Part shown: one piece after another, positions 32,301 through 38,930 of the stretch | Numbering within the stretch: position 1 is the first letter of the stretch | How the letters are laid out: each line of letters starts with the position of its first letter | Origin: CANNDT01 sp945876205 | GTDB lineage: Bacteria > Acidobacteriota > Vicinamibacteria > Vicinamibacterales > UBA2999 | Direction: 5' to 3' | Assembly: GCA_947503365.1 (NCBI GenBank) | Contig: CANNDT010000036.1 | Coordinates: 1 to 41,023 of the forward strand | Length of the DNA: 41,023 bases | Position numbers and translations under genes: made by a program | Notes under the pieces: generated by a model | Seen by the model: only the letters and a program-made list of their open reading frames with translations | Told to the model about the DNA's origin: nothing | The model's database searches: none

Positions 32301-32452
32301 TCGCTGAAGTGAAGGCCGGCGCCGCGCAACGGTGGGTTGCGGCTGTTAATGCAGACGGGCAGTTCGGTCGATGGCAGTACGAGATGTCCCGTGCCATGCC
32401 AAAGGTTCGAGCCCTTCTCGATCAATTCCTCCAGAAGCCTCGACCTGCCTGA
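29327..32452 (+). CDS. Type III restriction helicase-nuclease (Res-like)
   Basis: This 1041-residue superfamily 2 translocase/nuclease has Walker A MATGSGKTT (156-164), motif II NDEAHH with Asp349-Glu350-Ala351-His352, motif III DLSATP (404-409), and motif VI QVVGRGLRR (667-675). At the C-terminus PDFIIRL (Asp969) and LETKGF (Glu985, Lys987) form a PD-(D/E)xK nuclease site. A 150-residue N-terminal region precedes the helicase. This is the architecture of type III Res subunits; I recall a RefSeq family (BPTD_3080-like restriction endonucleases) with the same size and partners. It should cut unmethylated DNA together with the upstream Mod. It ends the three-gene unit; 218 bases without genes follow. 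Confidence 0.88.
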   Translation: MSEFEVPQPIICSPFEEPSRHWHLEDGTSPTEPMLGRRPAHYFYREPGGETDEGAPTGTLIELKLVNLVRARLTDWRRAGYPGVTATTLELLDYWRRDGRAFRPFFAQLEAVETIIFLNEARRDYLQGIEIPRDEPSDKQKAELGHKAFQRYACKMATGSGKTTVMGMLSSWSILNKVHDRSNARYSDVVLVVCPNVTIRSRLAELDPKLSDASIYRKSDLVPPHLMPDLTQGRVVVTNWHVFEPHSSQTGGVSARVSKAGRREVVAELITISSKTTTARGRRYLTADEFARQVSAGMIDVRDEDRDKDGNLVRAFVSRERYVESDTALVNRVLDGEARGRKNILVLNDEAHHAYRIRKDEPDPDETDLLGDEDDVDEFYQEATIWIDGLDRINKLRGINFCVDLSATPYFLGRVGQDANRPFPWVVSDFSLTDAIESGLVKIPQLAVRDTTGAAIPGYFNIWRWILPQLSPSERGGKKGSPKPEAILKWANTPISMLGGLWEQDLAEWAKSIDDPRPPVFILVCKNTAIAKVAYEWLGENKPPMGVPPAKIPGFLNTADRINTIRVDSKVVNETDTGHAKSDESQWMRFTLDTVGKTAWPRDLQGRPIYPEGFEELAKKREQPLHPPGRDVRCIVSVGMLTEGWDCNTVTHIVGLRPFMSQLLCEQVVGRGLRRRTYELADNGLMTEEVSKIFGVPFQVIPFKATTTGNPKPPQKRHHVHAVPARAQFEIQFPRVEGYRQAIRNRVSVDWGAVAPLWLDPAKIPPEVQVKASLPTNTGRPSLSGPGKLESVDLNPYRSGRRVQELVFELAKDLTREYVKSSLCEATPHVLFPQLVRIVEKYVADKVTPIAPAERVDLFLSPYYGWAIERLVEAIRPDTSQGEAPEVPRYETSRGPGSTADVDYWTSKDVREVVRSQVNYVVADTKKWEQEAAYHIDTHAAVEAFVKNAGLAFAIPYLHNGQPHDYIPDFIIRLKTTPVIHLILETKGFDDLAEVKAGAAQRWVAAVNADGQFGRWQYEMSRAMPKVRALLDQFLQKPRPA

Positions 32453-32670
32453 CCGTCTCCCATTGCGCGCAATCTGGCGGGCCCTCGGAGTCCTATTATG
32501 AGGGCACGCCAGGTTCGGCGCTCGATGGCCCCCTGTCGGCCCCGATGCTTCGTGCACCTTCGACGACAGCGGCACACACACCCAGTCTCAACAGGTAGGT
32601 GATGCTGCGGTAAGTCCGCGATCGCCTGGAGGGGGAGCTTACGTAGGATTGCTAATTCTGAGTACCTGAA
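32453..32670. other. Intergenic stretch at the right end of the defence island
   Basis: No open frame with coding character, repeat family member or clear terminator is visible. TTGCGCGCAA at 32463-32472 is a perfect palindrome. GAGTACCTGAATCAGCGG near the right end resembles ACCTGTATCAGCAGG just behind dapF at 24436-24450 (12 of 15 aligned positions). This is too weak to call an attachment site. Confidence 0.4.
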
Positions 32671-33249
32671 TCAGCGGCGACGTCGCGGGGATTGCGATTC
32701 CGTGGCGGTGTCGATGGCGGCGATCGCCATCAGGATCTTGTCTTTCACGCCCTGCAGCGCTGCCTGCGCCCCTAGATAGTCATCAGCGTTAATCGCCTCG
32801 CCCGCTTTTTGCACGACAGCGTTCGCGGCTTCGATATCGGCGGCGGGCTGACGGAGCTCCCGCGCGGGCACCCGCGCCTTCTGCGCGGCTGCGATGCGGG
32901 TGTTGGCCTGCGCCAGGAGGCCGGCGAGCTCTGCCATGGTGCGCTCGACTTCTGCGCCTGTACGCGCCTTGCCGTCGGCGGCTTCACGGGCGGCGTTCTG
33001 GGCATGCTCGCGGCTGGCAAGGGCGTGGTTGAGCGCCAGCCGGTAGTCGCGCTGCGTCACGGCTTCGTTGGCGTCCTTGAGCGACGTGGTGGCGGCGGTG
33101 TATTCGGTGGCGGCGTAGCGCTCGCCCCCGGCCGCTCGGGCCGCGTCGATCGCGCCTTGAGCCTGATCGATTTCTTTATTGGGAGGATCCGCGCAAGCGG
33201 ACACGAGACACGCAGCGGCGATCACCGCTCGCCACGACCAGTGACGCAT
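32671..33249 (-). CDS. DUF4398-like lipoprotein
   Basis: This 192-residue protein has a lipoprotein signal ending LVSACADP, with Cys19 as the lipidated residue. The mature part is almost wholly alpha-helical and Ala/Glu/Arg/Gln rich (IDQAQGAIDAARAAGGERYA, SLKDANEAVTQRDYRLALNHA). That is the pattern of DUF4398 periplasmic proteins, which are thought to be coiled-coil or TPR-like scaffolds in the envelope. The tail SPRRRR is basic. It is divergent from radC with only 17 bases between starts, so promoters must overlap the coding ends. Function is unknown. Confidence 0.75.
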   Translation of the reverse strand: MRHWSWRAVIAAACLVSACADPPNKEIDQAQGAIDAARAAGGERYAATEYTAATTSLKDANEAVTQRDYRLALNHALASREHAQNAAREAADGKARTGAEVERTMAELAGLLAQANTRIAAAQKARVPARELRQPAADIEAANAVVQKAGEAINADDYLGAQAALQGVKDKILMAIAAIDTATESQSPRRRR

Positions 33250-33266
33250 ATAAGGACCAAGTATAG

Positions 33267-33944
33267 ATGAGGGATGTCGCGCCGCACGATCGTCCTCGCG
33301 AAAAACTCGAGCACCTGGGCGCCACCGCGCTCGGCGACAACGAGTTGCTCGCGCTGGTGCTCGGCAGCGGATCCCGCGATCGGAACGCCTTGGAGCTGGC
33401 CAACCACCTGATTGGCCACGTCGGAGGCTTGCACGGATTGACGCGCGCCGGCGTTGGCGATCTCCGCCACGTGCACGGCGTCGGGCGCGCCCGGGCCGCG
33501 CAGGTGCTGGCGGCGGTCGAGCTGGGCCGGCGCACGCTGGTCCGCGCGGTCGAGGACCGCCCGCGGCTCAACACGCCGCGCCAGATGGCGACCTACCTCC
33601 TGCCCCAGTACGGCGCCGGCGCTGTGGAGCGCTTCGGCATCGCGATGCTCGACTCCAAGCACCGCCTCATTCGCATCAAGATCGTCTCGGTCGGCTCGCT
33701 CGACGCGACGGTCGTCCATCCGCGTGAGGTGTTCCGGGAAGCTGCGTCCGCGTCAGCCGCCGCCATCGTCCTTTTTCACAACCATCCGTCCGGCGATCCG
33801 GCGCCGAGCCCAGACGATGTGGCGCTGACGACGAGGATGGTGGGTGCCGGCGACATCATGGGCATCGACGTCGTGGACCATTTGATCCTGTCGGATCAGC
33901 GGTACTACTCGATGCTGGAGTCTGGGCGGATCGGCTCAGGATAA
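33267..33944 (+). CDS. radC: RadC-family JAB domain protein
   Basis: This 225-residue protein has an N-terminal helix-hairpin-helix-like UPF0758 region (LGDNELLALVLGSGSRDRN, LTRAGVGDLRHVHGVG). It is followed by a JAB/MPN metalloprotease-like domain with the zinc motif HNHPSGDPAPSPDD (His171, His173, Asp at the end of the block). RadC is widely conserved; despite the name its role in repair is unsettled. Copies are frequent beside accessory islands. The present one is chromosomal in style and complete. Its stop is 11 bases before the larC start. Confidence 0.92.
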   Translation: MRDVAPHDRPREKLEHLGATALGDNELLALVLGSGSRDRNALELANHLIGHVGGLHGLTRAGVGDLRHVHGVGRARAAQVLAAVELGRRTLVRAVEDRPRLNTPRQMATYLLPQYGAGAVERFGIAMLDSKHRLIRIKIVSVGSLDATVVHPREVFREAASASAAAIVLFHNHPSGDPAPSPDDVALTTRMVGAGDIMGIDVVDHLILSDQRYYSMLESGRIGSG

Positions 33945-33955
33945 GATGGTCAGGA

Positions 33956-35185
33956 TTGACCCTTCTCTACTTTGACTGCTTCTCTGGCGCGTCGGGCGAC
34001 ATGATTCTCGGCGCGCTGATCGATGCCGGGCTGCCGCTGGACGACCTTCGGGGCGCGCTCGGCACGCTGGCGGTTGACCGCGAGTCGGTCTGGACCGAGC
34101 GCGTGATGCGCGCGGGTATCACGGCGACGAAGTTCCAGGTGCGCGGTGAAACCGGGACCGGCAAATCCGGGACCGGCAAACGCAGCCACGATCACGGACA
34201 TCATCATCATTCGCACCGTACCTTGTCGGAGATCTCCACGCTGATTGACGGTTCGTCCCTGAGCGCTGCCGGAAAAGAGCGCTCGAAGGACCTGTTCGCC
34301 AGGATCGGTGAGGCAGAGGCTGCCATTCACGGCACGTCGATGGACAAGGTCCACCTCCACGAGGTCGGCGCGCTCGACTCGATCATCGACATCATCGGGA
34401 CGGTCTACGCCATGGAGACGCTGGGCGTCGACCGGATCGTGTCGTCGCCGCTCAACGTCGGGAGCGGAACGGTGCGTACGTCGCATGGCCTGTATCCGGT
34501 GCCGGCGCCCGCAACCGCGAGGCTCCTGCAGGGAGCCCCGGTGTACGCGGGTCCGCAGGCGGCCGAAATGGTGACGCCCACGGGTGCGCTTCTGGTCACG
34601 AGTTACGCGGATAGTTTCGGACCGGTGCCCGCGATGCGTGTGTCGACCATCGGGTATGGCGCCGGGTCGCGCGACTTGCCAGACACGCCGAATGTCCTGC
34701 GTGTGCTCGTCGGCCAGGCCGACAGCACGGCGCCGTCGCATGCCGTCACGGTCGTCGAAGCCGACATCGACGACATGAACCCGCAGATCTTCGGCGTGCT
34801 CATGGACCGCCTGCTTGCCGAGGGCGCACTCGACGTGTTCTACACGTCGATCCAGATGAAGAAGAACCGGCCCGGGACGCTCCTGACGATCATCTGCGCC
34901 CCTGAGTTGCGCGAGCGCCTCACGTCCACGGTGTTTCGTGAGACGACGACGATTGGCGTGCGCTACCGGGAGATGACGCGCGAATGCCTCGACCGTGAAA
35001 AGGTGACGGTGGAGACGCCGCTGGGGCCCGTGCGGTTCAAGATCGCGCGACGGAATGGGAAGGTGCTGAACGCCTCCCCGGAGTTTGACGACTGCGCCCG
35101 TATCGCCGCGGCGACCGGCACGCCGATCAAGGACGTGCAGTCCGCGGCAATGAAAAGCTACCTGGATCGATGCGCTTCTACTTAA
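33956..35185 (+). CDS. larC: Nickel pincer cofactor biosynthesis protein LarC
   Basis: A TTG start gives 409 residues. The N-terminal LarC1 part begins LLYFDCFSGASGDMILGAL and includes a His-rich loop (HDHGHHHHSH) and the conserved HLHEVGALDSIIDIIG. The C-terminal LarC2 part carries EADIDDMNPQIFGVLMDRLL and FYTSIQMKKNRPG. LarC inserts nickel, using CTP, into the pyridinium dithio-acid made by LarB and LarE, for lactate racemase and related enzymes. In Lactobacillus larC needs a programmed frameshift; here both parts are one frame. No larA, larB or larE lies in the window. The end overlaps metG by 16 bases. Confidence 0.92.
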   Translation: MTLLYFDCFSGASGDMILGALIDAGLPLDDLRGALGTLAVDRESVWTERVMRAGITATKFQVRGETGTGKSGTGKRSHDHGHHHHSHRTLSEISTLIDGSSLSAAGKERSKDLFARIGEAEAAIHGTSMDKVHLHEVGALDSIIDIIGTVYAMETLGVDRIVSSPLNVGSGTVRTSHGLYPVPAPATARLLQGAPVYAGPQAAEMVTPTGALLVTSYADSFGPVPAMRVSTIGYGAGSRDLPDTPNVLRVLVGQADSTAPSHAVTVVEADIDDMNPQIFGVLMDRLLAEGALDVFYTSIQMKKNRPGTLLTIICAPELRERLTSTVFRETTTIGVRYREMTRECLDREKVTVETPLGPVRFKIARRNGKVLNASPEFDDCARIAAATGTPIKDVQSAAMKSYLDRCAST

Positions 35186-37074
35186 CCACCGCGATCGACT
35201 ACGTGAACAGCCGTCCGCATCTCGGGACGGCGTACGAGAAGATCACCGCCGACGTCATCGCCCGCTACAAGCGTCTCTGCGGCTTCGAGACCCATTTCCT
35301 GATGGGCAACGACGAGCACTCGCAGAATGTCTACAAGCGGGCGGCCGAGCGCGGGCTCGATCCGCTGGTCTACTGCGACCAGATGGAGCAGGAGTTCCGC
35401 AGCGTCTGGAAGCAGCTCGATATTTCGTTTGACGACTTCATCCGCACGACCGAGCCGCGCCACAAGGCGGCCGTGCAGAAGCTGGCGCAGACCTGCTTCG
35501 ACAACGGCGACATCTACGAGGGTTTTTACGAGGGCTGGTACTGCGTGTCGTGCGAAGCCTTCAAGCAGGAGAAGGACCTCGTCGACGGCAAGTGTCCCGA
35601 GCATCTGACGCTGACGCCCGAGTGGATCAAGGAGAAGAACTACTTCTTCCGGCTGTCGAAGTACCGCGATCCGCTGCTGAAGCATTTTGAAGAGCATCCC
35701 GAGTTTCTGCAGCCCGAAATGCGGCGCAACGAGATCCTGCGGCTGCTCGAGGGCGGCCTGGATGACATCTCGGTCAGCCGCGCGGGACAGCTCTGGGGCA
35801 TCCCGCTGCCTTTCGCACCAGAAAACGTCGTGTATGTCTGGTTCGACGCGCTGATCAACTACGCGGCGGCAGTGGGCTACGGCACCAGCGATGCGGAGTT
35901 CGCGAAGTGGTGGCCGGCCGATCTGCACGTGGTCGGCAAAGACATCACGCGCTTCCACACCGTCGTCTGGCCGGCGATGCTGATGAGCGCGGGCCTGGCG
36001 CTGCCGAAACAGGTCTTCGGCCACGGATGGGTAAATTTCGGCGGCCAGCGCATGAGCAAGTCGGCCGGCACCAGCCTGGATCCCTCGGACGTGGCGCAGC
36101 GCTTTGGCGCCGATCCGTTGCGGCTCTACCTGGTGAAGGAGATCTCGTACGGCGGCGACGGGGATTTCACGTGGGAGCGCTACGAAGAGCGCTACAACGT
36201 CGACCTCGCAAACAATCTCGGTAATCTCGTAAGCCGGCTTGCGGCGATGGCGGAGAAGTATCGGGGCTCCCGTCTGACGTCGGCCGGCAGCGGCAGCCGG
36301 TTGTCGCAGGTGGCGGAGACCGCCGTGGCCAGGTACCGGGCCGCGATGGACAGCTTCGCGTTGCACGAGGGCGTCTCGGCGGCGTTCCAGATTGTCGATG
36401 CCGCCAATGAGTACATCGCCGAGAAGGCGCCGTGGAAGCTGGCGAAGGATCCGGCCAACGCTGCGCAGCTCGACGAAGTGCTCTTCGAAGTCGCCGAGGC
36501 CATTCGCGTGGCCGCGGTGCTGCTGCTGCCGGTGATGCCCGGCTCCAGCGCGGAGATCCTCCGCCGCGTGGGCGAGCGGACGCCGGTGGCTGATTTGCGG
36601 TTCGACACCGCGACACGGTGGCGGCGCGACGGCACTCGCGAGATTGAAAAGGGCGCATCGATGTGGCCGCGCGCCGAAGAACGAACTGAGGGAAGAACCG
36701 TGGATGAGAAACCGATTGGTGGGGCAGAAACGACGCCCGCGGAAGATACGCGCATCACGATAGATGACTTCATGAAGGTCGAGCTGCGCGTCGGCAAGAT
36801 CCTCGAAGCCGAAGCGGTGCCGAAGTCGAAGAAGCTCGTCAAGCTCCTGGTCGACGCCGGCACGGAGAAGCGCACGATCCTGGCGGGCATCGCCGAGGCC
36901 TACCAGCCCGAACAGCTCGTCGGACGCACCGTGGCGTTTGTCGCCAATCTCAAGCCGGCGAAGTTGATGGGCATCGAATCGAACGGGATGATCCTCGCCG
37001 CCAGCACCGAAGGCGGCGCACCCACGCTCGTCGCGTTCGAAGGCCCCGTGGAGCCCGGCTCACGCGTGCGGTGA
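35170..37074 (+). CDS. metG: Methionyl-tRNA synthetase with C-terminal tRNA-binding domain
   Basis: This 634-residue class I synthetase has HLGT (17-20) in place of the HIGH motif and RMSKS (294-298) for KMSKS. The zinc-knuckle insert holds Cys125, Cys128, Cys142 and probably His145 (CPEH). The anticodon-binding helical domain covers about 350-490. A low-complexity charged linker leads to a Trbp111-like OB domain from about 530 to the end (MKVELRVGKILEAEAVPKSKKL, LAGIAEAYQPEQLVGRTVAFV). It charges tRNA(Met) in the cytosol. It starts 16 bases inside the end of larC and overlaps tatD at GTGA. A housekeeping run of larC-metG-tatD may share one transcript. Confidence 0.96.
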   Translation: MRFYLTTAIDYVNSRPHLGTAYEKITADVIARYKRLCGFETHFLMGNDEHSQNVYKRAAERGLDPLVYCDQMEQEFRSVWKQLDISFDDFIRTTEPRHKAAVQKLAQTCFDNGDIYEGFYEGWYCVSCEAFKQEKDLVDGKCPEHLTLTPEWIKEKNYFFRLSKYRDPLLKHFEEHPEFLQPEMRRNEILRLLEGGLDDISVSRAGQLWGIPLPFAPENVVYVWFDALINYAAAVGYGTSDAEFAKWWPADLHVVGKDITRFHTVVWPAMLMSAGLALPKQVFGHGWVNFGGQRMSKSAGTSLDPSDVAQRFGADPLRLYLVKEISYGGDGDFTWERYEERYNVDLANNLGNLVSRLAAMAEKYRGSRLTSAGSGSRLSQVAETAVARYRAAMDSFALHEGVSAAFQIVDAANEYIAEKAPWKLAKDPANAAQLDEVLFEVAEAIRVAAVLLLPVMPGSSAEILRRVGERTPVADLRFDTATRWRRDGTREIEKGASMWPRAEERTEGRTVDEKPIGGAETTPAEDTRITIDDFMKVELRVGKILEAEAVPKSKKLVKLLVDAGTEKRTILAGIAEAYQPEQLVGRTVAFVANLKPAKLMGIESNGMILAASTEGGAPTLVAFEGPVEPGSRVR

Positions 37075-37850
37075 TCGATTCCCATTGCCACTTGGCGGGT
37101 CCTGAATTCATCGAGGACCTCGACGCCGTGATCGAGCGCGCGCAGGCGGCGGGCCTGCGTCGCGCTCTCGTGATCCTGGCGGCCGACGACGAGCCTGAGT
37201 TGAAGCAGGGCGGCGAAGTCGCCGCGCGATGGAATGAGGTGCGGTTTTCCATTGGCGTGCACCCGCATGCCGCCGCGAAGTACGCGGCCGAACCTGGCGC
37301 TTCGGCGCGGGTCGTCGAGGCGGCGATCGACGCCCAGCCCTTCACGCGGGGCCTCGGCGAAATCGGCCTCGACTATCACTACGATTTCGCGCCACGCGAC
37401 GTGCAGCAGGCGGTCTTCCGCGAACAGATCCGCCTCGCGCGTCGCAGGCGCCTGCCGATCGTCATCCACACGCGCGAGGCCGAGGAGGATACCTTCCGGA
37501 TTCTGGCCGAGGAATCGGCCGGCGAGGTGGGGGTCGTCTTTCACTGTTTCACCGGTGACCGCGACATGGCCCGACGCGCTTTGGATGCGGGTTTCTACCT
37601 CTCGTTGGCCGGCATCGTCACCTTCCCTCGCGCGCTCGAGTTGCACGAGGTGGCGAAGATCGTGCCGCTCGATCGGCTCCTCGTGGAGACCGACAGTCCC
37701 TTTCTCGCCCCGGTGCCGTACCGGGGTAAACGCAACGAACCTGCACACGTGGTGCGCGTCGCCGAAGCGGTCGCTGCACTGCGTGGCGATACGGCCGAGG
37801 CGGTCGGCCGCGCGGCCGCCGACAATTTTGATCGACTCTTTAACCCGTAA
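37071..37850 (+). CDS. tatD: TatD-family metal-dependent hydrolase
   Basis: A GTG start overlapping the metG stop gives 259 residues, the standard TatD size. Metal ligands of the TIM-barrel site are His5 and His7 (SHCHL), Glu97 (GEIGLDYHYD), His133 (VIHTREAE), His158 (FHCFTGD) and Asp208 (VETDSPFL). TatD proteins are cytosolic deoxyribonucleases or exonucleases with roles in DNA repair and RNA turnover. The metG-tatD neighbourhood is widespread among bacteria, which supports the assignment. 75 bases separate it from the polyprenyl synthase. Confidence 0.94.
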   Translation: MIDSHCHLAGPEFIEDLDAVIERAQAAGLRRALVILAADDEPELKQGGEVAARWNEVRFSIGVHPHAAAKYAAEPGASARVVEAAIDAQPFTRGLGEIGLDYHYDFAPRDVQQAVFREQIRLARRRRLPIVIHTREAEEDTFRILAEESAGEVGVVFHCFTGDRDMARRALDAGFYLSLAGIVTFPRALELHEVAKIVPLDRLLVETDSPFLAPVPYRGKRNEPAHVVRVAEAVAALRGDTAEAVGRAAADNFDRLFNP

Positions 37851-37879
37851 CTGCTACTCCTGCCACGGATTAGCGCGCG

Positions 37880-37906
37880 TCCGCGCGTTGACACCCCGCG
37901 CGCGGA
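37880..37906. terminator. Possible hairpin after tatD
   Basis: TCCGCGCG at 37880-37887 pairs with CGCGCGGA at 37899-37906 across an 11-base loop. It lies 29 bases after the tatD stop. There is no T-run, so an intrinsic terminator is uncertain, and it overlaps a promoter-like sequence. Confidence 0.3.
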
Positions 37907-37917
37907 TGTGGTCTGAT
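37888..37917 (+). promoter_or_regulatory. Sigma70-like promoter candidate for the polyprenyl synthase
   Basis: A perfect TTGACA at 37888-37893 is followed 18 bases later by TCTGAT at 37912-37917 (four of six with TATAAT). Transcription would begin almost at the GTG start at 37926, making the message leaderless or nearly so. The -35 lies in the loop of the hairpin above. Confidence 0.35.
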
Positions 37918-37925
37918 GGTCGCGC

Positions 37926-38930
37926 GTGAATCCCACCGCGCAGAAACCTTCCGCCGCCCTCCTCGCGCAGATGTTCGAGCCGATCCGCGAGGATTTGCGT
38001 CTCGTCGAACGCGAGTTCGCGCGTCACGTGCAGTCGCAGATCGCGGTCATCCCCGCGATGGGCAACTACATCCAGGACAGCGGCGGCAAACGCATCCGCC
38101 CCGCGGTGCTGCTGATGGCGGCGCGGATGTGCGGCTCGACCGGCGACGTCGCGGCGCTCCATGCGGCCGTGCTCGAATTCATCCATACCGCCACGCTCGT
38201 GCACGACGACATCATCGACGAGTCTGATCTGCGGCGCGGACGCGAGGCCGTCCACTCGCGGTGGGGCAACGACGTCACGGTGCTGCTCGGCGACTTCCTC
38301 TACATCAAGTCGATGTCGTTGGCGCTGACCCAGGATCGCCTCGACATCATCCGCCTGCTGTGCGATGTCACGCTGCGGATGATCGAAGGCGAGATCTACC
38401 AGCTCACCAAGAACGGCGTCGTCGACCTGACCGAAGAGGAGCACTTCGACATCGTCCGCCGCAAGACGGCCTACCTGTTTGCCGGCTGCGCGAAGATTGG
38501 TGGGATGCTGGGGACCTCCACGCCGCAGCAGCAGGACGCGCTGTGGGAATACGGCCTCAACATCGGCATGGCCTTCCAGGTGGTCGATGACCTGCTCGAC
38601 TTCACGGGCGACGAAGAAGCGCTCGGCAAGCCGATTGGCGGCGACCTCCGCGAAGGCAAGATGACGTTGCCGGTGATTCACCTGCTGGCGCGGAGCGATG
38701 CCGAGACGGCGGCGCTGATCCGCAAGATCGTCCTCGAGCGTAATGTGTCCGTGGAGGAGTGGCGCGACCTGCGCGCCATGCTCGCGGCCACGCGTTCCAT
38801 CGACTACGCGCACACGACCGCGGTCGAGTTCGTCGAGCGAGCCAAGAAGGCACTCCACGTGTTTCCCGCCAACGCGTCGCGCGACGCGCTGATGTTCCTG
38901 CCCGACTACGTGCTCTCGCGAGATCGGTGA
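37926..38930 (+). CDS. Polyprenyl synthetase (octaprenyl/heptaprenyl diphosphate synthase type)
   Basis: A GTG start gives 334 residues. The first Asp-rich motif is LVHDDIIDESDLRRGR (Asp94, Asp95, Asp98) and the second is FQVVDDLLDFTGD (Asp221, Asp222, Asp225). SGGKRIRP near 52-59 binds isopentenyl diphosphate. Length and sequence fit the long-chain trans-prenyltransferases (IspB-like) that build the quinone side chain from farnesyl diphosphate. Small residues before the first motif agree with a long product, but chain length cannot be read exactly. The stop overlaps ligA by GTGA. Confidence 0.93.
   Translation: MNPTAQKPSAALLAQMFEPIREDLRLVEREFARHVQSQIAVIPAMGNYIQDSGGKRIRPAVLLMAARMCGSTGDVAALHAAVLEFIHTATLVHDDIIDESDLRRGREAVHSRWGNDVTVLLGDFLYIKSMSLALTQDRLDIIRLLCDVTLRMIEGEIYQLTKNGVVDLTEEEHFDIVRRKTAYLFAGCAKIGGMLGTSTPQQQDALWEYGLNIGMAFQVVDDLLDFTGDEEALGKPIGGDLREGKMTLPVIHLLARSDAETAALIRKIVLERNVSVEEWRDLRAMLAATRSIDYAHTTAVEFVERAKKALHVFPANASRDALMFLPDYVLSRDR

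Noticed and set aside
24436..32678. Direct repeat ACCTGTATCAGCAGG / ACCTGAATCAGCGGC flanking the island
   Set aside because: Only 12 of 15 positions match, both copies lie at coding ends, and no integrase or tRNA is near, so an attachment site cannot be claimed.
33956..35185. Programmed frameshift in larC, as in Lactobacillus
   Set aside because: Both LarC parts are in one uninterrupted frame.
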